From Diacronema lutheri (lineage: Eukaryota; Haptophyta; Pavlovophyceae; Pavlovales; Pavlovaceae): a stretch of 64,000 bases of DNA. Where the stretch lies: positions 1 through 64,000 of the forward strand of contig JAGTXO010000008.1 in assembly GCA_019448385.1 (NCBI GenBank), in the 5' to 3' direction. The translations under genes were made by a program, and so were the position numbers. The notes beneath the pieces were generated by a model. That model searched no databases. It saw only the letters and a list, made by a program, of their open reading frames with translations, and was not told where the DNA came from. Below are positions 54,842 through 64,000 of the stretch, piece after piece; the first letter of the stretch is position 1; the number at the start of each line of letters is the position of its first letter.

Positions 54842-57800
54842 TCACCGTCTGATCTGCGCGAGCTCCACCGCCACAGTCGCACGCCCCGCCTCTGTTGACG
54901 CAAACGCGGCCGAGGGCGGCTGCGCACCGCCTCGCGCGGCCGGCTGCCACGAGAAGAGCCGCCTCGGCCCGGCGTGCGACGCGCCGCGACGGTCGCGCTC
55001 CGCGCCGCCCGCCTCGAGGTCGGCCTGCTGCGCGCCCGCGCCTCGCGCCGCCTCGACATCGGCGGGCGGCGGCTGCCCGCCCAGCGCGGCGATGCCCTGC
55101 GGCGCGAGCGCATCTGCGAGCGCACCCTCGTGCACGTCCGCCATCGCTTGCTCTGCCGACGCCTCGGCCGCCGCCTCGCCCTCCTTCGCGGCGCTCGGCG
55201 GCGCGATGCGGTGCCTGCACTGCGGGCAGCTTCCCTCCTGCCTCAGCCAACGATGGATGCACTCCGTGTGGAAGACGTGCCTACACGGCAGCACGCACAC
55301 CTCCACCTCTTCCTCAAACTCCATGAGGCACACGACGCAGCTCACGCTCGCGTCGAGCGACCGCTCGTCGTCGCGCTCCGACGCGCGCGCGGCCGGCGCG
55401 TCCTCCGCGCCGTCGGCCGCGGCGCCGTCCCGCGCAGCGACCGCCACGCCGTCCGCTGCGGGCGCCTGGGCGGCGTGCGCCGGCTGCACCGCTGCGCTGC
55501 CCGCATTGGCGACGTCCGTGACCTCGTCGCCGACGGACGCGTCGCTCCACGTGCCCTCGCCGCGTGGCGCAGGCTGCCGCTCGCACTCCGCCTTCGCGAC
55601 CGCCCACCGGAGCACAGGCAACGCGTGGATCGCCTCGTCGCCAGCGCCGCGTAGCGCGGGCGCGGGCGCGTGCGCCGCCTGCGTCGCCGCGTGCGCCGCG
55701 GTCGGCGTGCCGCGCCTCGAGAAGAGGCGATGCGAAGTACGCAGCAGCAGCAGCGAGAGCATCATACACACGCACAGCATAAAGCCCGCGCCTCCCATCA
55801 GGATGCTCATCAGCAGCGTCGGGTACTGTGAGCTGCCGCTCTGCAGATTGAGCGCCGCCCATTCTCCCGACGCGTACGAATAGGCCCACACGTCGTTGAA
55901 CACCTCCATCCCGCCCGCGCCTGGCGTGCGCAGCGCGGTGGCGTGGCTCGCACGGGGCGCGCGCGGCTGAGCGTCGCGGCACGGGCGGCGCGCGGGCGTG
56001 CGCGCACGTGACGCGCCGGTGGCATAGAAGAGGAAAGGGGGGGCGAGGAGGACAGGCGAGGCGTGAGGACAGGGGAGGCGAAGCGCGCTTTGCGCACGCA
56101 CCTCCGTAGAGGAGGAAGCGGCCGTTTGCGCTGTCATCCACAATTGAGTGGCCAAAGCGCCACGCGGGGCCCCACGCGAGCCGCGCCCATGTGCGCGTGC
56201 GCAGGGAGAGGGCAACAAGGTCCTTCATGATGTAGACCGTGCGCTGCTCGAGGTCCGTGAACAGGCCGCCTGCAGCCCGCGGGGGACGCACGCGCGGAGG
56301 GCGCGGGCGCAGAGCGGGCGCACGCGCAGCTGAGCCGGCGGCGGGCGAGCGAACGAGCCGCGAGCGAACAAACACGCGCACCAGCGCGTGTGCGCGGGCG
56401 CCGTCCGCGCGCGGCAGCTGCGCGCCGACGGGCCGGGAGCACGCGCGGCAGCGCTCGCACTCACCAAAGACATAAAGGGTCTCGCCGTGCACGATGGCCG
56501 CATGGTCTGAGCGGTTGAGAAGCAGCGCCTCAGAAACGCTCGAACCGGCCGTAGCACGCTCAGCATCACGCTCGCTTCTGCGCTCACCGCCGCCGCCTCG
56601 CCGCGCTTGCGGTGTCATCGCGATCGGCTCCCACGGGTTGCGCGCCTGCTCGTCGCCGTCCGCGCGGTCGTTCCCGCCGTCCACATAGCCGTCCACGTCT
56701 GCGAGGTGCAGCTTCCATGTGTCCGCCAGCGACTTCCACATCTCCTCGCTGCGCGCGGCGGGTGGCCAAGCGAGAGGAGAGCATTATGGGGGGGGGGTGG
56801 GGGGGGGGGGGGGGGACGCGCAGTGTGGGCTGTGGGGTGCGGCGCGTGCGGCTGGCTCGCGTCGATGTGCGGCAGGCGAGATGGCGAAAGAGGAGCAGGG
56901 CGCGATCGGCTGCGCGGTGGCGCCGTGCTCGCAGCCCGCAACCTCCAACCGCACCTGCGGGAGAGGCCCGAGCGCGTCTCTTTGCGCACAGTGACACTCA
57001 CGCGCCCTCCAAACAGGATCACATCAGAGCCAGGGCCCTTCGTTGCAACCTGCGCGCAGCGCGCGGCCGGCAGCGCATGCTTCGTTTCCGTCACGTTGTC
57101 GCCGCCGTCGGACACGTCCGTGCCGTTCGACTCGGCAGCGTCGACGCCTCCCTCTCCGCCGTCGTCCTCGTCGTCGGCGCTGCCGTCGGCAAGGTCGACG
57201 TGCGTCGCGCCAAAGGGCACGCGCTCCCAGCGGCGCTTCGGTACGGAGAAGCGCCACGCGTCGGGCCGTGCCACGCGCGACTCGCAGCCGCCGATCAGGT
57301 AGACGAGTTTGCCGTTCGCCGCAACGAGCGATGCGTCCGAGCGGCTGCCGGGCGTGTCGCTGCCGGCCGTCGGCCGGAGCTTTGACCACACGCCCGCTGT
57401 GCGCGTGGTCAAGTCGAACCTCCACAGCTCGTCAACGACCCTCTGCTGACCCGCAGGCGTCTCAGTCATGCCGCCGTAGACGAGGAGCGTCGGCGGCGAC
57501 TCGCTCAGCGCGGCACACGCGTGGCTCGAGCGCGGGCCCGGCGAGACGCCCTCGCCACGCCACTCGACCGGCTCCCATGCCATGCGGCTGAGGGAGAAGG
57601 CCCACATGTCGCTGCGCAGCGGAGGTGGGCGCGCGGCGAGAGGCCGGCGGCTCAGCCACGCGCGTCCCTGCCGTGCGCGCGGCCGATTGGCCGAGTAAAT
57701 GACATGAAGATTGCGCGGCGCGCGGCGCGGCGCGTGGCGTGATCTTGCGACCATGAACGCACACACGGGCTAGCACGAGTGCTCACCTGAATATGACCAG

Positions 57801-58071
57801 GTTCTGCCGGTCGTCCGCGCTCGCAAAGCCTCGGCCTGCGCGCCGCGAGCCGGAAGCGGCGCACCTCATGATCAGCGGGCCACGCCGCCCGCAAGCAGAC
57901 CAAGGGGCGCGGCCGCTCGCGCGCGCGTTGGTCGGCCGGACGGCACAGATGCACGCGGGCGGGCGTCTCACCTCCGTAAGTGTACATGTCGTCGTTCATG
58001 CGGACCGAGCAATGCGAGTAGCGGCCGAGCGGCTCGCCGACGCTGAGAGCGCCAAGCACGATGGCAAGCAT
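54842..58071 (-). CDS. Secreted-kelch, single-span, RING-H2 E3 ligase candidate, 759 aa
   Basis: Six exons: 58071-57972, 57829-57787 (43 nt), 57611-57002, 56744-56465, 56269-56102 and 55920-54842; all introns are GT-AG and phases agree. A hydrophobic N terminus (MLAIVLGALSVGEPLG) looks like a signal peptide. Kelch repeats follow (MYTYGG with SDMWAFSLSRMAWEPV; LLVYGG with ELWRFDL; LVYLIGG with DAWRF; DVILFGG; TLYVFGG; FLLYGG with NDVWAYSYASGEW). Next come a membrane helix (ILMGGAGFMLCVCMMLSLLL) and a RING-H2 finger of spacing C-x2-C-x14-C-x-H-x2-H-x2-C-x10-C-x2-C. The predicted topology puts kelch outside or in the lumen and the RING in the cytosol. It may link an external ligand to ubiquitination; the substrate is unknown. 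Confidence 0.85.
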
Positions 58072-58207
58072 CACGCCCAGACCACCGCCCAAAACAGAAA
58101 GCTCGCCTTTCGTCTCGCTTCCTTTTGTTAGACTCCCATTAAAAAGTTTTTAGGGCCCTTTCCTACGTCTTTGCATATGAATCAAGGTGGGCGTAAAACA
58201 TTCACCG

Positions 58208-60622
58208 CTAGCGGGTGTGCGCGGCGAACAGCGGCGGCGCGGCGGCGCGAGGCGGAGGCGCGGCGGCAGCCGCGTCGAGCGCGCCGACCGCCCACGCGCC
58301 CTCGTCGCCATCCGCACGATGCGCCGCGGCAAGCGTAGCGCTCAGGCGCATGCGCAGGTGGCGCGCGAGCGGCGAGAGTTGCGTCGCCTCGTGCGCGCGC
58401 CCACCGGCCTCAGGCACGGCCGGCTGCGGCGCTTGGCCTCGCGCGCCGCCAGCCTCGCGCGAATGGGGCGCGCGCGGCAGCAGCGTGCGGACGTGCTGGT
58501 AGGGCAGCACGATCACCGCCCAGCCCGCCCTCTCCAAGTGCTGCCACTTGAGCAGCGCCGCGCGCTGCAGCCGCGGCGCGTCGCCGTCCACGCGCGCGCG
58601 CGCGCCCTCCGCGGGCGCGCACGCCGGCACGCCGTTCAAAGAGATCGCCGCCTCCCATCGGTGAGCGTCAGTGGCGCGTGACGCATGCACGTACTGATGC
58701 TGCGGGCCGGCGATCTCGATCGCGACGCGCGCGTGGGAGAGCGCAACGTCGACCGTGTACCCCATCCCGGGCACGACAAGACCGTTCACGTGCGGCACGC
58801 CGAGCGAGTGCAGCGCCGCGCTCAGCTGCGCGTGCATCGCCGAGCGGAGCGGGCGGGCAGCGGCGGGCGGCGCTGCACGCGCCGCTTGCGGCTGGCGGTT
58901 GCGCTGCGCGCGGGCAGTCGCGATCGCGCCGGCGCGCTCCGCCGATGCGTCCAATGTTGCCCCGTCCGCGTGCGCCACGCTCGCGTCGGCTTCGTGCGGC
59001 TGCGCGCGCGGGCCCATCGACGCGGCTGGTGGCGGCAGAAGGTCGGCACGCACGCGCAGCCGCAGGTGCGGTGCGTCGAGGCGAAGGGAGAGGCCTGCCT
59101 GGAGCAGAGCCGAGCGGTCCGCCCCGGAGAGCGCGAGCAGCGGCAGCGCGTTGACGAGCTGCACGAGGCGCCTCATGAGCTGCGGTGCCACGTCTGGACC
59201 GTCGGCCACACACACCGCCCACGCGAGTGTGCTGAGCTCGCGCGGCGTGAAATGCGCGAGGCGCGCGGCCGTGAGCTCGCGTTCGAGAGCGACGAGCAGT
59301 GGGCGCGCGCAGCCGGCGGGCCCGCGCGCGAGCGCCCATGCCACGTTGCTCACCTGCCGAGGTGTGAGCTCGCGCGCGCTCTCAGCCGCGGCGCGCGCGC
59401 CTTCGAAGAATGGCGCGGCGGCGCTCACGCGGAGCGTCGCAGCGGCCCACAGGCTCATCGCCAACTGGCGCGGGCTCAGCGCGCGCTCGGCGCACCGACG
59501 CGCGATCTCTCCGCCGAGCGCCTCTCGCACATCCGCAGGCTCGTGACGCTCACGCCACGCGGGCGAGCCGAGTGCGCGTGCGTGTGCGAGGGCGCACGCG
59601 CGCTGCTGCTCGGCGCGCGGCCACGCGGCCATCGCCCATGCCATCATCGCGAGCTCCTCCACGCGGCACTCGGCGAGGAGCGCCGCTGCGCCACTCGCGA
59701 GAGCACAATGGAACTGATCGTGCGGCGTGCGCGCTCGTGCGAACGCCCATGCGAGCCCCGCCGCCTCGCGCGCGCCGAGCGTGCGCGAGCGCAGCCGCAC
59801 CGCGGCCTCGTCGCCGATGAGGGCGGCGAGCGGCCGCTCGATGGGTGCCCGCGCGAGCGCGAAGGCGCGCGCCACGTCGGCGAGGTCACGCGCGGGCCAT
59901 GCGCTCAGGGGCGGCGCGCGCGCGCGCGCGCGCTCGGGGCCGGCGTCGAGGATCGTCGCGCTTGCAGCCTCAAAAACGGTGTATGCGTACGGCGCGGCCG
60001 CGGCGGGCGCGCCTTCTGCCTCGCAGCCGTCCGCGCGCTCGCCGTCCGCCTCGCGCGCAGTGTCGGCGCCCTCGAGCGGGCCGGGCATCGCCTCGGCATC
60101 GGCGTCGGCGCGTGCGGGCTGGAGCGGCTGAGCATACGCCCAGAGCACGCTGGCCAAGCCTTGTGGCGAGAAGCTCGGCAGCCGCTCGACGACGACCGGT
60201 GCCATCGGCTCGAGCAGCCGCGGGCAGAGCGGGCGCGAGAGGCGCGCAGCGGAGAAGGCGATCGCGGCGAGCGCGCGCGGCGGCAGCTGATCGACGCGCG
60301 CGAGCGTGCGCTCGGCAAGCATGTCGACAAGCGGAGCATGCGCGCCGAGCAGCTCTGCGCGGCGCAGCGTGGACCAGCGCTCGGTGAGTGCGCGCAGCTT
60401 GGTCCACATGGCGGCGAGCAGGATGTCGTCCGCGCCGCGCGCGTGGAGCCGCACGACAGCCAGCGCGTCGGCGACCGACTGCGCCCGCGACAGACGCGCA
60501 GTCAGCTGGCGCACAGTCACCGCGCTGGCTGCCGCGGCCGGCGCCGCGCCGCTCGGGAGCCGAGCCGCACAGCGAGCCCAACTGGCGCCGCCGATGCTGC
60601 GCCACGGCCGGGAGGCGCGCAT
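58208..60622 (-). CDS. HPR/RAP-domain organellar RNA-binding protein, 804 aa
   Basis: A single open frame from ATG 60622. At least seven helical repeats share a Leu-x3-WAxA core: GLASVLWAYAQ, DLADVARAFALA, AAGLAWAFARA, ELAMMAWAMAA, QLAMSLWAAAT, QVSNVAWALAR and ELSTLAWAV. These resemble the heptatricopeptide (HPR) repeats of FASTK-like and apicomplexan/algal RAP proteins. The RAP domain near the C terminus reads VDVALSHARVAIEIAGPQH through WQHLERAGWAVIVLPY, with the nuclease-like D-E-x core. Such proteins act in mitochondrial or plastid RNA processing. The basic N terminus would suit organelle import. The start is only 34 bp from the divergent monooxygenase gene. Confidence 0.85.
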   Translation of the reverse strand: MRASRPWRSIGGASWARCAARLPSGAAPAAAASAVTVRQLTARLSRAQSVADALAVVRLHARGADDILLAAMWTKLRALTERWSTLRRAELLGAHAPLVDMLAERTLARVDQLPPRALAAIAFSAARLSRPLCPRLLEPMAPVVVERLPSFSPQGLASVLWAYAQPLQPARADADAEAMPGPLEGADTAREADGERADGCEAEGAPAAAAPYAYTVFEAASATILDAGPERARARAPPLSAWPARDLADVARAFALARAPIERPLAALIGDEAAVRLRSRTLGAREAAGLAWAFARARTPHDQFHCALASGAAALLAECRVEELAMMAWAMAAWPRAEQQRACALAHARALGSPAWRERHEPADVREALGGEIARRCAERALSPRQLAMSLWAAATLRVSAAAPFFEGARAAAESARELTPRQVSNVAWALARGPAGCARPLLVALERELTAARLAHFTPRELSTLAWAVCVADGPDVAPQLMRRLVQLVNALPLLALSGADRSALLQAGLSLRLDAPHLRLRVRADLLPPPAASMGPRAQPHEADASVAHADGATLDASAERAGAIATARAQRNRQPQAARAAPPAAARPLRSAMHAQLSAALHSLGVPHVNGLVVPGMGYTVDVALSHARVAIEIAGPQHQYVHASRATDAHRWEAAISLNGVPACAPAEGARARVDGDAPRLQRAALLKWQHLERAGWAVIVLPYQHVRTLLPRAPHSREAGGARGQAPQPAVPEAGGRAHEATQLSPLARHLRMRLSATLAAAHRADGDEGAWAVGALDAAAAAPPPRAAAPPLFAAHTR

Positions 60623-60656
60623 CGTGCCCGTCGTCCAAAAGGGCGCTCACAAAAGA

Positions 60657-62133
60657 ATGTCACCCCCTGCTGTGCACCGAGTCGCGGTGGTCGGGGGCGG
60701 GATCGGAGGCCTCGCGCTCGCGCGCGCGCTTGTGCGCAAAGGCATCGACGCGCACGTGTATGAGCAGGCGCCATCCTTCTCGTCAACGGCTGGCGCGGGC
60801 TTCATCCTGCAGCCCAACGGCTCGGCGTGCCTGCAGGCGATCGGCGTGCCGCGTGACGAGATCGAGCAGATCGTGCACCCGCTGCGGGACGTGACGCTGA
60901 TCGGCGGGGCGGGGCGCCTGCTCGCGCGTTCGAATGCCTTTGGCGACATGCAGCGGCGCTACGCCCAGCCGCTCGGCGGTGCCCTCCGCGCCGAGCTCGT
61001 CGACGTGCTTGCGCACCCGCTCGCCGCCGAGCATCGCATCCACTGGGCGAGCCGCGTCGTGGCGGTCGCGCAGGATGACGAGGGCGTCACGGCGACGCTC
61101 GAGACGGGCGAGCGTGTGCGCGCCGATATCCTTATCGGCGCCGACGGCGTGCACTCGCAGATCGCCTACGCCATCGACGCTGCGCACGAGCGGCTGCTGC
61201 GCGAATCGCCGCGACCTGGCGGCTACCGCTTCCAGCCCGCGCTCGGCACGAACTCGTACGAGCACGAGCGAGTCTTTTATGGCGTCATCCTCGACGCGGA
61301 CTTGCCTTTTCGGCATGAGGAGCTGGGCAACCCGCACACGCTCCTCGAAGAACTCAGTCACGGTGCGCCGCGCCGCGTGCGCCAGCCGCCGCGCCGGGCG
61401 CCTCTTGCGCTCACGGCGCTCGCGCCGCGCGCCGCGTGACCGCCGCTTCTGCGCTGTGTCGCCCCACGTCTACGCAGGCGAGTTCATCTCGTACGGTCTC
61501 GGCCGCGGCCGCGACGAGCGCTCGGCGGACGGCGGGCCGTGTCGCGCGCTCATGTGGATGCAGACGGTTCGGGAGGCGGGCGATTACAAGGCGCGCGACG
61601 AGTGGACGGCCGCGCGAGACCCGGCGCGCGCGAACGACGCGCTGCGCGCCTTCATCGCGCGCAGCCCGTTCCACGACGACCACCCGATCCGCGAGGCCGC
61701 TGAGCGCACGGCACGCGGCCGCCTCTCGTCCTTTCCAATCTCGGCGCGTGCGCACCGCGACGTGTGGCACCATGGCCGCATCTGCCTGCTCGGCGACGCG
61801 GCGCACGCCACGCTGCCGTACACGGCGCAGGGGCTCAACATGAGCATCGAAGACGCCGTCGTCCTCGCCGACGTGCTCGCCGACGCCGATGCGAGCGGCA
61901 GTCCAGTGCACGCCGCGTTTGCCGCCTACACGCGCGTGCGGCACGCGCGCACAAAGGCGTGCGTTGCGCAGGCCGAGGCCAACGCGGCGCTGCTCCGCTC
62001 GAGGGCGGCGCTGCTCGACCGGTGGCGCGACTCGCTGCTCGGCGCCGTCGTGAGTGGCGGCGTGCTGCAGTACGCCTTCAACGCGCAGATCGAGGGGTGC
62101 CCGGTTGACATCCAAAGCGCGCGCGCCGCCTAG
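60657..62133 (+). CDS. FAD-dependent monooxygenase, 453 aa
   Basis: Exons 60657-61362 and 61478-62133 join in phase 1 across a 115-bp GT-AG intron. The FAD-binding Rossmann motif is VAVVGGGIGGLALARAL, the second motif is ADILIGADGVHS, and the FAD ribityl motif is CLLGDAAHATLPYTAQGLNM. This is the salicylate hydroxylase / UbiH / zeaxanthin epoxidase superfamily, which uses NAD(P)H and oxygen to hydroxylate or epoxidise aromatic or isoprenoid substrates. No targeting leader is obvious, unlike plastid zeaxanthin epoxidases. The substrate is not predictable. Confidence 0.9.
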
Positions 62134-62290
62134 ACGACGAACGTCGGCATGGAAAAGGCGCGGCGGCGGGCGCGTGTCCACGGCGGGTTCACTTCGGCGT
62201 TCAATTTTGCTACGTAGACGTAGAGTGCGGTCATGATCATTCAGCAGCGGCGTGCCTGCATCGCGCGCGCGCATCTGCGCCCTCCTGGGC

Positions 62291-62678
62291 TCACGACGAG
62301 AAGAAGCCGCCGATCGGGGTCCGCTTGGACAGGCCTGTGAAGAGGCTGTCGCTGCCCGACTGATTGACGTAGACCTCCTGCGAGACGCGGCGGGCACACG
62401 CATGATCGGGCAAGGCGATGTGCACCGCACGCGAAGAAGCGCTTCCTCGGCTGCGTGCGTGCGGCGCAGGCGCGCGCCTGGCTGTACGGCCGGTCGCCGG
62501 GCTTTGGCAGCGGAAGGACGTCCTTTGGCGGCTCGGCACCGAGTTCGATGCGCTCCAAGTGCTCGAGCTGCGTCAATGCTGCGCGAAGTTGGGTACTCCT
62601 TGCCTTCTCTCTGGCGTACTCCTCCGCAAGCTCGGCCGGCTTCTTCTCGCGCACCGACTCGAAAAAGTTGGTGGACAT
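62291..62678 (-). CDS. Small conserved-looking protein, 95 aa
   Basis: Exons 62678-62478 and 62377-62291. The best junction uses a GC donor (AGCCAG/GCGCGC) and an AG acceptor in phase 0, giving DRPYSQ/EVYVNQSGS. The product starts MSTNFFESVREKKPAELAEE, is helical and charged for 50 residues, and ends TGLSKRTPIGGFFSS. No targeting or membrane segment is seen. I do not recognise the family. Confidence 0.6.
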
Positions 62679-62968
62679 CGTGCTGCACGGAACGGACAAA
62701 AAAACGCATTCATCATCAGCATGGCGCCACGCGGCGTGCCCAACGATGCGTCGACCACGTCGCGGCACGCCCCGGCACTTCGCTCGCCTGCACAGCGCGC
62801 TCTTCCTGCGGCCAGCACAGAAGGTCACGCGGCTGCCGGCGTGGTTGGCGGCGGGCGCGCATCGGCCACAGCTTCCGCGCCGCCCTCCATCCAGCCTTCC
62901 AGGACGGGAGCACCGGCTGGGAGCAAGGAATAAAGATGAATTTATATTTTTCGGATATTTTTGCGTAA

Positions 62969-63957
<989 letters not shown>

Positions 63958-64000
63958 GCGCCTCGTTGCGCGAGCGCGTGCGGACGCGGCTGGCGCGGCC
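63958..64000. other. Window edge, 3' flank of ARF
   Basis: Forty-three bases after the ARF stop codon; nothing further is seen. Confidence 0.5.

Noticed and set aside
56615-57302. Plus-strand ORFs opposite the kelch gene
   Set aside because: Antisense of verified kelch exons with matching splice phases on the minus strand.

Overview
The window is nuclear DNA of a very GC-rich eukaryote, most likely a unicellular alga with a plastid. Most genes can be resolved into exons joined by short introns (about 90-275 bp, GT-AG with occasional GC-AG) whose phases agree across each junction. A nuclear sigma-70 factor and an ArgA-type N-acetylglutamate synthase with a leader-like N terminus point to a photosynthetic cell. 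The very high GC, compact genes and apparent GC-AG introns suggest a haptophyte, perhaps a Pavlova/Diacronema-type alga; that placement is inference. I saw no rRNA, tRNA or CRISPR array.

Region 1 (about 0.3-28 kb) is read almost entirely from the minus strand and looks like a large mobile element or a cluster of such genes. Its core is one enormous gene (19678 down to 326, three exons by my model, about 6,360 residues). It carries an Ulp1/C48-like cysteine protease domain, a second C48-like domain, a YqaJ-type exonuclease domain, a chromodomain with its aromatic cage, and a complete-looking Fanzor (eukaryotic TnpB-like) RNA-guided-nuclease module at the C terminus. Long alanine, proline and Asp/Gly tracts separate the domains. 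Upstream on the same strand are a USP-type (C19) deubiquitinase gene (24064 to 22387) and a broken Pif1-like helicase with a possible single-strand-DNA-binding N-terminal domain (27973 to about 25600). I recognise no capsid, envelope, reverse transcriptase, DNA polymerase B or HUH Rep gene.

Region 2 (28-33 kb) is less GC-rich. It holds a two-copy foldback (MITE-like) repeat built on telomere-like GGGTGTA heptamers, a decayed unknown gene, a small four-exon orphan gene, a hairpin and a two-helix membrane protein gene.

Region 3 (33-64 kb) is an ordinary, tightly packed host gene neighbourhood. In order: a sigma-70 factor with an EF-hand domain (+), a coiled-coil protein (-), V-ATPase subunit A (-), a zinc-less CAD-like dehydrogenase with a long acidic tail (-), RAD51C (-), an ankyrin protein (+), a GAF-GAF cyclic-nucleotide phosphodiesterase (+), a coiled-coil protein (-), N-acetylglutamate synthase (+), a secreted-kelch/transmembrane/RING-H2 protein (-), an HPR/RAP organellar RNA-binding protein (-), an FAD monooxygenase (+), a 95-residue orphan (-) and an ARF GTPase (+). 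Three divergent pairs have start codons 34-89 bp apart, so they must share tiny promoters.

The main candidate for something undescribed is the Fanzor polyprotein: a presumed RNA-guided nuclease in the same product as a chromatin reader, an exonuclease and protease-like domains that could process the polyprotein.
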